A stretch of 64,000 nt of DNA. It comes from Roseiarcus sp035606915. Its GTDB lineage: Bacteria > Pseudomonadota > Alphaproteobacteria > Rhizobiales > Beijerinckiaceae. Positions 48,988 through 57,121 of this stretch are shown piece after piece. The stretch spans positions 1-64,000 of the forward strand of contig DATNDU010000099.1 in assembly GCA_035606915.1 (NCBI GenBank), given 5' to 3'. Under the pieces are notes generated by a model that worked only from the letters and a program-made list of their open reading frames with translations, did no database searches and had not been told where the DNA came from. Position numbers and translations under genes: made by a program. Position 1 is the stretch's first letter, and each line of letters begins with the position of its first letter.

Positions 48988-50372
48988 GCCGCCACGCCGC
49001 ATCCGCGGCCGCTGTTTCCCGTATCTTTCGCCTCGACGTCGGCGGCGCAACAGGCGTCGATTCCGACCGGCGCGGGGCCGCCGCAACAACCGGCGCAAGA
49101 GACCTCCGGCGACGCGCGATGCGTTGTGCAGACCCCGGTTTCGGGAAGCACAAGACGCACATCGTCCGCCGCAACCCTGTCGCCGGCGAGCGCCGCGGCG
49201 ATTGAGCGAACCTGTTCGTAGCCGGTCAGCAGAAGAAAGGTTGGCGCGCGCCCATAGCTCTTGATGCCAACCGTGTAGAATGCGGGCTCAGGGTGGCTCA
49301 GCTCGCGGTGACCGTGCGGCGGAACCGAGCCGCATGAATGCAGGTTCGGATCAATCAACGGGCCGAGCGCCTTCGTGCTTTCAAGCCAGGGATCGAGATC
49401 GAGCCGAAGCTCGCGCGTCAGCGACAAATCCGGACGCTGCCCGGTGGCGGCGATGATGCGATCGACGGGACCGATGCGGCGCGTTTCCTCAGCCGTTTCG
49501 CCTTCGACGAACAGCCTTCCGCCGACTTCGCGGATCGCGATCGTCGAGAATCCGGTGACGAGAGTCACGCGGCCACTTTCCGCCAGTTCTTTGACTTCCG
49601 CGCCCAGTTCGCCGCGTGCGGGCAATTGATCGGCGTCGCCGCCACTGTAGATGCGCGCCAGATCGACGCCGCGCGTCGCCCAGATCGCCGTGGCGCCAGG
49701 CTCGTCACGCGCCAGGCGCGCGAGATCGAGCAGGGCATTGCCAGCCGAGTGTCCGGAGCCGACGACGAGCACTGTCTTGCCGGCATAGAGATTCCGGGCG
49801 CGACCGAGAATATCGGGAATGCCATAAGCAATCCGGTTCGCGAACGCGGCCTCGCCTTCCGCAAACAACCCGGCCGCGCCGAGCGGGTTGGGCGTCTGCC
49901 ATGTGCCTGACGCGTCGACAATCGCGCGCGCTCGATCGCGGCGTAAACCCTCGGCCGTCTCGACGGCCAGAACAAACGGTCGCGTCCCGCGATCGCGGCT
50001 CACCACCTTGTCGATCCCCATGCGCGAGATCGCCGACACACGTGCGCCGGTTTCGATGACGCCGGCAAAATCAGGTAAAGCCGCGAGGGGCTCGATATAG
50101 TCGCGCACCAAGTCGTCACCGGTCGGGAAGGCATCCGCGTCAGGCCTCCGCCACCCGTGGCGCGCGAGCAGTTTCGCCGCCGCCGCATCGACGCAATAGC
50201 GCCAAGGCGTGAAAACGCGAACATGTCCCCATGCGCGAATGTTCGAGGCCACGACCGGCCCAGCTTCATAGACTTTGACCGGCAGGCCACGCTCGATGAG
50301 ATGGGCGGCAGCGGCGAGGCCGACCGGGCCGCCGCCAATGACAGCGATCGGAAGCGTGTCGAGATTGGGCAT
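48984..50372 (-). CDS. NAD(P)-binding flavoprotein with Cys-rich tail, arsenic-locus type
   Basis: A 462-residue flavin-dependent oxidoreductase or monooxygenase. N-terminal FAD fold IAVIGGGPVGLAAAAHLIERG; second nucleotide fold TVLVVGSGHSAGNALLDLARLA; IAATGQRPDLSLTRELRLDLDPWLES. The tail, from about residue 425, reads SCAGCCGGPAP...DACCAADVEAK...GRGCG, with four cysteine clusters that could bind As(III) or another soft metal. I recall this type in arsenic clusters between ArsR and an exporter, sometimes named ArsO-like. ATG 50372 is 53 bases behind the arsR stop; the gene overlaps the MFS gene. Confidence 0.85.
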   Translation of the reverse strand: MPNLDTLPIAVIGGGPVGLAAAAHLIERGLPVKVYEAGPVVASNIRAWGHVRVFTPWRYCVDAAAAKLLARHGWRRPDADAFPTGDDLVRDYIEPLAALPDFAGVIETGARVSAISRMGIDKVVSRDRGTRPFVLAVETAEGLRRDRARAIVDASGTWQTPNPLGAAGLFAEGEAAFANRIAYGIPDILGRARNLYAGKTVLVVGSGHSAGNALLDLARLARDEPGATAIWATRGVDLARIYSGGDADQLPARGELGAEVKELAESGRVTLVTGFSTIAIREVGGRLFVEGETAEETRRIGPVDRIIAATGQRPDLSLTRELRLDLDPWLESTKALGPLIDPNLHSCGSVPPHGHRELSHPEPAFYTVGIKSYGRAPTFLLLTGYEQVRSIAAALAGDRVAADDVRLVLPETGVCTTHRASPEVSCAGCCGGPAPVGIDACCAADVEAKDTGNSGRGCGVAA

Positions 50373-50425
50373 CCAGTTATCCTCTTATATTGCCAAAACC
50401 ATGGAAATTGCTAGCAACAAGAAGC

Positions 50426-50746
50426 CTATGCCGCTGCTTCTTTGCCCACTGTTTCGCATGGCGCGTCTGCACAGCACTCATCCGCGAGAAATTCAATCAG
50501 GCTATCCATCATCGGATAATTCGCGCGGCAGATCAGCGTCGTCATTTGCCGCTCCTGAGTGACGAGGCCGGTCAGGATCAGCCGATGCAAATGGTGCGAC
50601 AGGGTGGACGCCGCGATTCCCAGCTTGGTTTGCAAACGCCCGACCGGAAGACCGGCGTCGCCGGCGCGCACAAGCGCGCGGTAGACCTTGAGCCGCGTCG
50701 GATTGCCGAGGGCCTCAAGCTGCTTGGCTGCTTTTTCGATATTCAT
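50426..50746 (-). CDS. ArsR/SmtB family repressor
   Basis: A 106-residue winged-helix repressor: KAAKQLEALGNPTRLKVYRALVRAG, then the recognition helix region IAASTLSHHLHRLILTGLVTQERQMTTLICRANYPMMDSLIEFLADECCADAPC. Here cysteines lie in ICRANY and the C-terminal ECCADAPC, plausible As(III) ligands of a C-terminal site; the classic N-terminal ELCVCDL is missing. It should repress the operon and release upon metalloid binding. The palindrome at 50785-50806 fits its operator. Confidence 0.92.
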   Translation of the reverse strand: MNIEKAAKQLEALGNPTRLKVYRALVRAGDAGLPVGRLQTKLGIAASTLSHHLHRLILTGLVTQERQMTTLICRANYPMMDSLIEFLADECCADAPCETVGKEAAA

Positions 50747-50784
50747 GGAAATAGCGTATCGCCGGAATCTTGCGTGTCAATCAG

Positions 50785-50806
50785 TATTTCGACGCTTACC
50801 GAAATA
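50785..50806 (-). promoter_or_regulatory. Candidate ArsR operator
   Basis: TATTTCG, eight bases, CGAAATA: a perfect 7-base inverted repeat, 39 to 60 bases upstream of the ArsR start. Size and AT content fit an ArsR-family operator; the surrounding GTGTCAATCAG may include the -35 region. Confidence 0.6.
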
Positions 50807-50945
50807 GATTAGACTTGCGCGAGTTGCCACGCCGGCTTCGCGCCGTCTTGTTTCCGTTCGAGGTAGCGATCCGTCAGCGCGGGCCGAATCTCGGGTTGTC
50901 GCGTGAAGGCGCGCTGCTTTCCCGATCACCGCGACCGACGCGATA

Positions 50946-51167
50946 CGCCTGAGCGACGCGCTGGTCGATCAATGGCTGGCGCTCTACCAGCGCGCGCGAG
51001 CGTCGTTCTCGATATTGACGACGCCTGCGACGTCGCGCACGGCCATCAGCAACGCTCGTTGTTCAACGCTCATGGAGCCTGCCCGCGGACTTGACCCGGG
51101 GGATGAGCGCATCGCGCGTCCGTTGCGCTGTCGCCAATCAGGTTTTCCTCGTCCTGCGCACCGCGCG
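50946..51167 (+). pseudogene. Decayed IS1380-type transposase
   Basis: Fragments of an IS1380 family transposase remain in two frames. 50946 onward reads RLSDALVDQWLALYQRARA; after a one-base shift it continues as VVLDIDDACDVAHGHQQRSLFNAH up to 51073, matching the family's LDIDDT...VHGHQQLSLFNAHYD catalytic block. From 51106, in another frame, SRVRCAVANQVFLVLRTA resembles the C-terminal ANQVRLVLHTAAYWL. The middle and end portions are deleted, so this is a dead remnant. No terminal inverted repeats were identified. The rest of the gap from 50747 to 51341 contains only the arsR and GntR promoter regions. Confidence 0.6.
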
Positions 51168-51308
51168 AATAGGAGAAGCTGAGAACCGGCGCGTTATGTT
51201 GCGGTTCAAGTTGGTCAACCCTTCGCTCAGCGACCGAGCAGGCGATGGCGCGGCGCGCCAGCGGAACTGCGCGGGACCCACTTGCCAGGAACGGCAAAAC
51301 CTGCTTGA

Positions 51309-51344
51309 CATGTCCAGTCAACCGGATGTCGTGGACGGGACATG
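51309..51344 (+). promoter_or_regulatory. Candidate GntR operator overlapping the start codon
   Basis: CATGTCC (51309-51315) and GGACATG (51338-51344) form a perfect 7-base inverted repeat with 22 bases between; the second arm covers the GntR start codon. Inside it GTCCA and TGGAC give a second smaller repeat. A TTGACA -35-like hexamer is at 51305-51310. The arrangement suggests autoregulation. Confidence 0.45.
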
Positions 51345-52241
51345 GGCCTTGCGCTGAACGCGGAATTGGATCGGCCGCTCTACCTGCAACTCGTCGACGC
51401 GCTGCGCGGCGATATCGCGGCCAAGCGGGCGGGCGAGCGTATCGACAGCGAGCCGGCGCTCGTCGAGCGCTTCGGGGTGAGCCGCTTCACCGTCAGCCGC
51501 GCCATCGAGGTGCTGGTCGACGAAGGGCTGATCCGGCGCCGCCAGGGGCTGGGCAGTTTCGTCGCCCCGCCGCCGCTCAGGCGCCAGCCTTCCTATCTCA
51601 CAAGCTTCACCGACGCCGTCGAGGCGCAGGGGCGCGTCGCCAGCCACCGCCTGCTCGGCTTCGGCGAAGCGGCGTGGCGCGACGATCTGCCCTATCCGCC
51701 GGCGCAGCGGCTGGTTCGTCTCGACCGCCTGCGGTTGGTCGACACAATCCCGACCGCCATTCACGCCTCCGTCCTGTCGGCCGAGGTCGCGAGCCGGATC
51801 GGGCTGACGCGCAAAGCCGCGTCGGCGCCGAATTTCTCGCTCTATCGATTGTTCGCGCAAGCCGGGCTCACCGTCTCGCGCGGCGTCGAGACATTGCGCG
51901 CCCGCGCGGCCGATGCCGAGGAGCATCGCTTGCTCGAACTCGGCGACGACGCGGTGGTCATGGAGGTCGTGCGCAGCACCTTCGACAGCGCCGGGGCGCT
52001 GATCGATTTCGTGCGCGCGGTCTATGACGCGCGCCGCTACGCCTATCAGGCCGAGATCCGCGGCGCTGACGTTTTGGGGGCGCACAGCGCCCGGTTGAAG
52101 GAGGACGGGAATGGTTCGAAGAAGCGTAGTCAGCCTGGTTTCGGCCCTCGCCTTGGGCCTTGGGACGATCGCGGCGACGGCGGCGGAAAAGCCGATCGCG
52201 CTCATCATCGCGCAAGGCGGCCTCGGCGACCAGTCGTATAA
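51342..52241 (+). CDS. GntR/UTRA family regulator
   Basis: A 299-residue open frame whose first 250 residues are a HutC-type regulator. The DNA-binding part is LYLQLVDALRGDIAAKRAGERIDSEPALVERFGVSRFTVSRAIEVLVDEGLIRRRQGLGSFVAPPP; the UTRA ligand domain follows with SYLTSFTDAVEAQGRVASHRLL and ends in DFVRAVYDARRYAYQAEIR. The last 50 residues (from about 52090) are Gly/Arg-rich and overlap the next gene by 131 bases. A single base change near the GGGGG at 52076-52080 would bring the TGA at 52096-52098 into frame, so the natural end may be there. It should control the downstream nucleoside operon. Confidence 0.88.
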   Translation: MGLALNAELDRPLYLQLVDALRGDIAAKRAGERIDSEPALVERFGVSRFTVSRAIEVLVDEGLIRRRQGLGSFVAPPPLRRQPSYLTSFTDAVEAQGRVASHRLLGFGEAAWRDDLPYPPAQRLVRLDRLRLVDTIPTAIHASVLSAEVASRIGLTRKAASAPNFSLYRLFAQAGLTVSRGVETLRARAADAEEHRLLELGDDAVVMEVVRSTFDSAGALIDFVRAVYDARRYAYQAEIRGADVLGAHSARLKEDGNGSKKRSQPGFGPRLGPWDDRGDGGGKADRAHHRARRPRRPVV

Positions 52242-53142
52242 CGATCTCGCCTACGCCGGCTTCAAGAAGGCGCTCGCCGAGACCAAACTCGTCGGCAAGC
52301 CGGTCGAATCCAAGGATGTCGTCGCGCAAGGCGCCGACATCCTGCGCCGCGCCTCCGACGCCGGCTTCGGCCTCATCGTCGATCTCGAATATTCCCACGG
52401 CGATGCGCTGCAAAGCGTCGCCAAGGACTACGCGGGCGTCGATTATGTGATCCTCAATCAGGTGAAGTCAGGCAAGAACGTCGCCTCGGTTCTATTTGAG
52501 GAGCAGCAGGGCTCCTATCTCGCCGGCGCGCTGGCGACGATGGTGGCCAAGGATGCTTCGATCAAGGGCATGAGCGGCAAGCCGATCATCGGCGTCATCG
52601 GCGGCACCAAGTCGGTCGGCATCGACAAGTTCATCGTCGGCTACATCCAGGGCGCGCGCGCCGTCGATCCCAAGGCGGAGGTGAAGGTCGCCTATTCCAA
52701 CAATTTCGGCGATCCCGCGATCGGCCTTCAAATGGCCAAGGCGATGTTCGACGACGGCGCCAACGTCGTTTATCAAGTTGCCGGCGGCACCGGTCTTGGC
52801 GTCATCCAGGCCGCCAAACAGGCGGGCAAGTTCGCCATCGGCGTCGACACCGATCAGGACGGCCTCGCGCCGGGCTTCGTCCTCACCAGCATGGTCAAAC
52901 GCACGGACCTCGCCGTCGAAACCGTCGTCAAGGATTATGCCGATCACAAATTCCCCGGCGGCCAGACGGTCACGCTCGGCCTCAAACAAGACGGCGTCGG
53001 CCTGTCGGCGATGAAGTTCACCAAGGACAAAATCCCTGCTGCGGACCTCGCCAAGATCGACGACATGAAGAACAAGATCATCGCCGGCGACATCAAAGTC
53101 TGGAACGTGGTCGACCAGGGCTATCCGAGCTTCTTCAAGTAA
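52111..53142 (+). CDS. BMP family ABC transporter substrate-binding protein
   Basis: A 343-residue periplasmic protein of the BmpA/PnrA type, which binds nucleosides. Signal peptide: SVVSLVSALALGLGTIAATAA. Then IALIIAQGGLGDQSYNDLAYAGFKKALAE, VDYVILNQVKSGKNVASVLFEEQQGSYLAGALATMVAKD, IGVIGGTKSVGIDKFIVGYIQGARAVDP and GANVVYQVAGGTGLGVIQAAKQAGKFAIGVDTDQDGLAPGFVLTSMVKRTDLAV, all family signatures. The lipoprotein cysteine seen in Gram-positive members is absent. It is preceded by GGAGGACGGGA and starts the transporter set. Confidence 0.94.
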   Translation: MVRRSVVSLVSALALGLGTIAATAAEKPIALIIAQGGLGDQSYNDLAYAGFKKALAETKLVGKPVESKDVVAQGADILRRASDAGFGLIVDLEYSHGDALQSVAKDYAGVDYVILNQVKSGKNVASVLFEEQQGSYLAGALATMVAKDASIKGMSGKPIIGVIGGTKSVGIDKFIVGYIQGARAVDPKAEVKVAYSNNFGDPAIGLQMAKAMFDDGANVVYQVAGGTGLGVIQAAKQAGKFAIGVDTDQDGLAPGFVLTSMVKRTDLAVETVVKDYADHKFPGGQTVTLGLKQDGVGLSAMKFTKDKIPAADLAKIDDMKNKIIAGDIKVWNVVDQGYPSFFK

Positions 53143-53155
53143 GGATTCGCTTCAA

Positions 53156-54664
53156 GTGAGGGTCCGTCTCGGCGCGCGCGGCCTGAACCGCAGGTTCGGG
53201 CCGGTGGTCGCCAACGACCATATCGATTTCGCCGCGGCGCCGGCGACGATCCACGCCATCGTCGGCGGCAACGGCGCCGGCAAGTCGACGCTGATGCGTA
53301 TTCTTCAGGGCGTCGATCGCCCCGACGAAGGCGACGTCATTCTCGAAGATCAGGCGGTGCGCCTCTCCGGCCCCGCCGACGCCTATCGGCGCGGCGTCGG
53401 GCTCGTCCATCAGGAATTCATGCTCGCCCCGCCGCTCACTTTGCTGGAGAACCTCATCCTGGCGCGCGAGCCGATGTCGAGGGGCCTCATCGACCGCCGC
53501 GCGGCGTTGCGCGCGGCGCAGGCGCTAGCCGCCAGCGCCGGCGTCAGCCTCGACTGGGGCCTGCGCGTCGCCGACGCGCCCGTGCATGTGCGCCAGATTC
53601 TCGAAATCCTGCGCCTGATCTATCGCGGCGCGGACGTGCTCATTCTCGACGAACCGACCGCCGTGCTCGCGCCGGCGCAAATCTCCGAGTTGCTGGCGCT
53701 GATGCGCAAGCTCAAGAGCGAGGGACGCACGCTGCTGTTCGTCAGCCACAAGCTTGAGGAAGTTCTCAACATCGCCGACGCTATCACCGTGATGCGCGCC
53801 GGCCGGGTGGTCATGTCAACCACGCCGTCGCAGACCAGCGCCGAGGCGCTGGCGCAGGCGATGGTCGGTGAGCCCGTGGAAATGCCTGTCATCACGGCGC
53901 GCGCGCCGCGCGGCGGTGTGCCGATCCTGTCCGCGCGCGGGCTCGTCGGCCGCGACGCGCAGGGCGGCGAGCGGCTGGGGCCGGTCGATTTCGAGGTCTT
54001 TCCCGGCGAGATCGTCGGAGTCGCTGGCGTCGGCGGCAACGGCCAGGAGGAACTCGTCGCCTGCGCGGCGGGGATCGCGGCGCCGGCCGGCGGTTCACTC
54101 GTTTTCGCGGGCGCCGAAATGGGCGGCGCGCCGACAGCCGCCTTCCGCGCCGCCGGCATCGGCTATGTCAGCGCCGACCGCGCTGAGGAAGGGCTTTGCC
54201 AGAACGCTTCCCTCAGCGACAATTTTCTCGCCGGACGCGAGGCGGATTTTGCGCGCGGCGGCGTTCTGCGCCGAGGGGTTATCGCCGCCCGGGCGCGCCA
54301 GGCGCTCGCCACGCTCAACGTCCGTTACGGCCGACTCTCCGATTCCGCCGCCACGCTTTCGGGCGGCAACCAGCAACGGCTGGTTTTCGCGCGTGAACTC
54401 GATCGCGCGCCGAAACTGCTGGTCGCCTCGCAGCCGACACGCGGCGTCGACATCGCCGGCTCCGCCTTCATTCACAAGGAACTCGCCGCCTTTCGCGATC
54501 GCGGCGGCGCGGTGCTGCTGATCTCAGAGTCGCTCGACGAGGTGCTGGCGCTGTCGGATCGGGTTCTGGCGATCTACAACGGCCGTTTCGTCGGCGAGGC
54601 GCCGCGCGGCGCCGCCACCGTCGAAACCATCGGCCGTCTGATGCTCGGACGGAAGGCCGCGTGA
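53156..54664 (+). CDS. Nucleoside ABC transporter ATP-binding protein (two domains)
   Basis: A 502-residue double ATPase. Domain 1 (residues 1-235) has Walker A GGNGAGKST, Q-loop HQEFMLAPPLTL and Walker B VLILDEPTAVL, but its signature motif is degenerate: where LSVGxQQ is expected the sequence reads ADAPVHVRQILEIL. Domain 2 (about 245-495) has a degenerate Walker A, GVGGNGQEE, and an intact signature TLSGGNQQRLVFAREL followed by SQPTRGVDIA. In this family the ABC sites are always asymmetric, but loss in domain 1 is less usual. GTG 53156 is 13 bases after the binding-protein stop; the end overlaps the permease by 4 bases. Confidence 0.93.
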   Translation: MRVRLGARGLNRRFGPVVANDHIDFAAAPATIHAIVGGNGAGKSTLMRILQGVDRPDEGDVILEDQAVRLSGPADAYRRGVGLVHQEFMLAPPLTLLENLILAREPMSRGLIDRRAALRAAQALAASAGVSLDWGLRVADAPVHVRQILEILRLIYRGADVLILDEPTAVLAPAQISELLALMRKLKSEGRTLLFVSHKLEEVLNIADAITVMRAGRVVMSTTPSQTSAEALAQAMVGEPVEMPVITARAPRGGVPILSARGLVGRDAQGGERLGPVDFEVFPGEIVGVAGVGGNGQEELVACAAGIAAPAGGSLVFAGAEMGGAPTAAFRAAGIGYVSADRAEEGLCQNASLSDNFLAGREADFARGGVLRRGVIAARARQALATLNVRYGRLSDSAATLSGGNQQRLVFARELDRAPKLLVASQPTRGVDIAGSAFIHKELAAFRDRGGAVLLISESLDEVLALSDRVLAIYNGRFVGEAPRGAATVETIGRLMLGRKAA

Positions 54665-55674
54665 CCCTGGCGCCGATACTGACGGCGGCCGCGCCCTTCG
54701 CGCTGGCGCTCGCCATCGGCGCGGCGGTGCTCGCCGCCACCGGGCATGAACCGTTCTCCGTCTATCGGTTGATGGTCGAGGAAGCCTTCGGCGGCGAGCG
54801 GCGGCTCGCCGCGACGCTGACCGCCGCGACGCCCCTGTTGCTGACCGGCCTGGCGGCGGCGGTGGCGTTCCGCGCCGGCGTGTTCAACGTCGGCGTGGAG
54901 GGCTGCTTCTACCTCGGCGGCCTCGTCGCCGCGGTCGTCGGCTATCAATTCGGCGATTGGCCGGCGGCGCTGCTCATCCCCGCTGGCCTCATGCTGGCGT
55001 TGGCCGTCGGCGCCGCCTGGATGGCGCTCCCCGGGGCGCTGCGCGTGCGGCTCGGCGTCGATGAAGTCGTCACCACGCTGATGCTTAATTTCATCGCCAT
55101 CGGACTGACGAGCTGGCTCGTCAACGGCCCCTTGCTGGCGCGCGGCTCCGCCAATTCCGCGACCCCGCCGATCGCCGCCAGCGCCGAGCTGCCACGCCTG
55201 CTGCCGCCGACGAGCCTGAACGCCGGCTTTCTCATATCGCTCGCCTTGGTGATCGCTTACGGGTTCTGGGGAAGGCTGACGGTCGGCGGCTTCCGCTCGC
55301 GCCTCGTCGGCCTCAACGCCCGCTTCAGCGGCGCGGTGGGCTTGGCGCCGGGCCGTGTCGTGTTCGGCGCGATGATCGTCTCCGGCGCCATCGGCGGCCT
55401 GGCCGGCGGCATACATGCGCTGGGCCTGGTGCATCGCTTCGTCGCCGGCTTCTCGCCGGGCTACGGCTTCACCGGCATCGCCATCGCGCTGCTGGCGCGC
55501 AATTCGGCGCTCGGCGTCGCGCTGGCCGCGGTGTTGTTCGGGGCGCTGACCTCGGCCGGCGCCAATATTCAACTGTTCAGCGACGTGCCGATCGAGATCG
55601 TCCAGATCCTGCAAGGCGCGGTGATGATCTTCGCGGTGGCGCAATTCGGCTTGCGCAGGAGGAGCGCGGCGTGA
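54661..55674 (+). CDS. Nucleoside ABC transporter permease 1
   Basis: A 337-residue membrane protein of the BPD transporter 2 (RbsC/YufP) family. Visible segments include PFALALAIGAAVLAATGHEPFSVYRLMVEEAFGG and the conserved periplasmic turn LLLTGLAAAVAFRAGVFNVGVEGCFYLGGLVAAVVGY and IHALGLVHRFVAGFSPGYGFTGIAIALLARNSALGVALAAVLFGALTSAG. GTG 54661 overlaps the ATPase stop. It pairs with the next permease. Confidence 0.94.
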   Translation: MTLAPILTAAAPFALALAIGAAVLAATGHEPFSVYRLMVEEAFGGERRLAATLTAATPLLLTGLAAAVAFRAGVFNVGVEGCFYLGGLVAAVVGYQFGDWPAALLIPAGLMLALAVGAAWMALPGALRVRLGVDEVVTTLMLNFIAIGLTSWLVNGPLLARGSANSATPPIAASAELPRLLPPTSLNAGFLISLALVIAYGFWGRLTVGGFRSRLVGLNARFSGAVGLAPGRVVFGAMIVSGAIGGLAGGIHALGLVHRFVAGFSPGYGFTGIAIALLARNSALGVALAAVLFGALTSAGANIQLFSDVPIEIVQILQGAVMIFAVAQFGLRRRSAA

Positions 55675-56561
55675 TCGACGATTTCCTGCGCGCCGCCCTG
55701 GTGATGACGACGCCGATCTTGCTGACGGCGCTCGGCGGCCTCATCAACCGGCTCGGCGGCATCGTCAACATCGGACTGGAGGCGATGATGCTCGCCGGCG
55801 CGCTGGTGGCCGTCGAGGTCTCGGCCGGGACCGACAGCGTCGCGCTCGCGCTGCTCGCCGCCGCGCTCGCTGGCGGCGCGGTCGGCGCGGCGATGTCGCT
55901 GGTGGTGACGCGGCTCAGGGCGAACGAAATCATCGTCGGCCTCGGCTTCACGGTCGCCGTCGCCGGCTTCGTGCGCTATCTCCTGAAGACGCTCTACGGC
56001 GTCGCCGGCACCTACGCCCCGCCGGGCGTCGCGCTGCTGCCGCGCTTCGACATTCCCTTTCTGGACGGCATTCCCGTCCTCGGCGCGCTCTCCCATCTCG
56101 ACGCGCTGACCTGGGGCGCTTGGGCGCTTGTGCCGCTGACCGCCTTCGCGCTGCATCGCACGCGCTGGGGCCTGCGCCTGCGCGCGACGGGCTCCTCGGA
56201 GGCGACGGTGCGCGCCGTCGGGCTCGCGCCGCTGTCCATCCGCGACGTCTCGACGACGATCGCCGGCGCGCTGGCTGGGTTGGCGGGGGCGCATCTGTCG
56301 ATCGGCGTCGTCGGCCTGTTCAACGAGGGCATCACCGGCGGCCGTGGCTTCATCGCGCTGGCGGCGTTCTATTTCGGTCGCGAGAGCCCGTGGCGCACGG
56401 CGCTCGGCGCGCTGCTGTTCGGCTTTTTCGAAGCGGCGCAAATCCGTCTCCAGGGCCACGGCCTGCCGGCCGACATTGTCCAGACGCTGCCTTATGTCAT
56501 CGTCATCATCGTGCTGACCGGCCTGGGGATAGCCGATCGCGCGCGCGCGAGGACCTCATGA
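55671..56561 (+). CDS. Nucleoside ABC transporter permease 2
   Basis: A 296-residue paired permease (YufQ type). MTTPILLTALGGLINRLGGIVNIGLEAMMLAGALVAV is the signature first helix pair; then LRANEIIVGLGFTVAVAGFVRYLLKTLYGV and NEGITGGRGFIALAAFYFGRESPWRTALGALLFGFFEAAQIRLQGHGLPADIVQTLPYVIVIIVLT. GTG 55671 overlaps permease 1; its stop overlaps the hydrolase gene (ATGA). Together with the binding protein and ATPase it makes a complete importer. Confidence 0.94.
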   Translation: MIDDFLRAALVMTTPILLTALGGLINRLGGIVNIGLEAMMLAGALVAVEVSAGTDSVALALLAAALAGGAVGAAMSLVVTRLRANEIIVGLGFTVAVAGFVRYLLKTLYGVAGTYAPPGVALLPRFDIPFLDGIPVLGALSHLDALTWGAWALVPLTAFALHRTRWGLRLRATGSSEATVRAVGLAPLSIRDVSTTIAGALAGLAGAHLSIGVVGLFNEGITGGRGFIALAAFYFGRESPWRTALGALLFGFFEAAQIRLQGHGLPADIVQTLPYVIVIIVLTGLGIADRARARTS

Positions 56562-57121
56562 GCGACAAAGTCGAGACGGCGTTGATCCTCGTCGACGTCA
56601 CCAATTCCTTCTTTTTGGAAGGCATGCCGAACCACTATCCGGCGGCGGCCGAGGTGGTCGAACCGCTGCGCCGGCTGCTGGCGGCGGCGCGGGGCGCGGG
56701 CCGCATCGTCGTCCATGCGGTCGAGCGGCACTATCCCGGCTTCGACGATTACGAGTGGCGCAAGCTGCCGCGCCATCATTTCATCGGCGATCTCGACCAG
56801 CAGATATTGGCCGGCTTCGAACCGCAGGGCGCGCGCGAGGTGCTGATCGGCAAGCGCCGCTACAGCGCATTTTTCGCCACCGATCTGGCGCTGTTCCTGC
56901 ACGAGCAGAACATCCGCCGCGTCATCCTGGCCGGCGTCAAGACCAATGTCTGCATTCGCGCCAGCGCGCAGGACGCTTTCGCCAACGGTTTCGACGTCGT
57001 CGTACCGCGCGAGGCGACTAACTCCAACCGGCCGCATCTGGCCGACGCCTCGATCGAGGATATCGAGCGCTACATCGGCTCGGTGGTTCCCCTCGAACGC
57101 GCGCTGGAGATGCTGGCGTGA
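56558..57121 (+). CDS. Isochorismatase-like cysteine hydrolase
   Basis: A 187-residue cytoplasmic hydrolase of the nicotinamidase/isochorismatase fold. The triad is visible: Asp in ALILVDVTNSFFLEG, Lys in IGKRRYSAFFATDL, Cys in GVKTNVCIRASAQDAFANGFDVVVPREATNS, with the cis-peptide V-K before it. Substrates of this fold include nicotinamide, isochorismate, ureidoacrylate and N-carbamoyl compounds. In an operon with nucleoside import and phosphorolysis an amide-bearing base, for example nicotinamide, is an attractive guess. ATG overlaps the permease stop. Confidence 0.87.
   Translation: MSDKVETALILVDVTNSFFLEGMPNHYPAAAEVVEPLRRLLAAARGAGRIVVHAVERHYPGFDDYEWRKLPRHHFIGDLDQQILAGFEPQGAREVLIGKRRYSAFFATDLALFLHEQNIRRVILAGVKTNVCIRASAQDAFANGFDVVVPREATNSNRPHLADASIEDIERYIGSVVPLERALEMLA

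Noticed and set aside
49003..49098. Upstream start of the MFS gene at 49098
   Set aside because: It would overlap the Cys-rich tail of the flavoprotein with Arg-rich sequence; GTG 48987 fits the 4-base overlap rule seen here.
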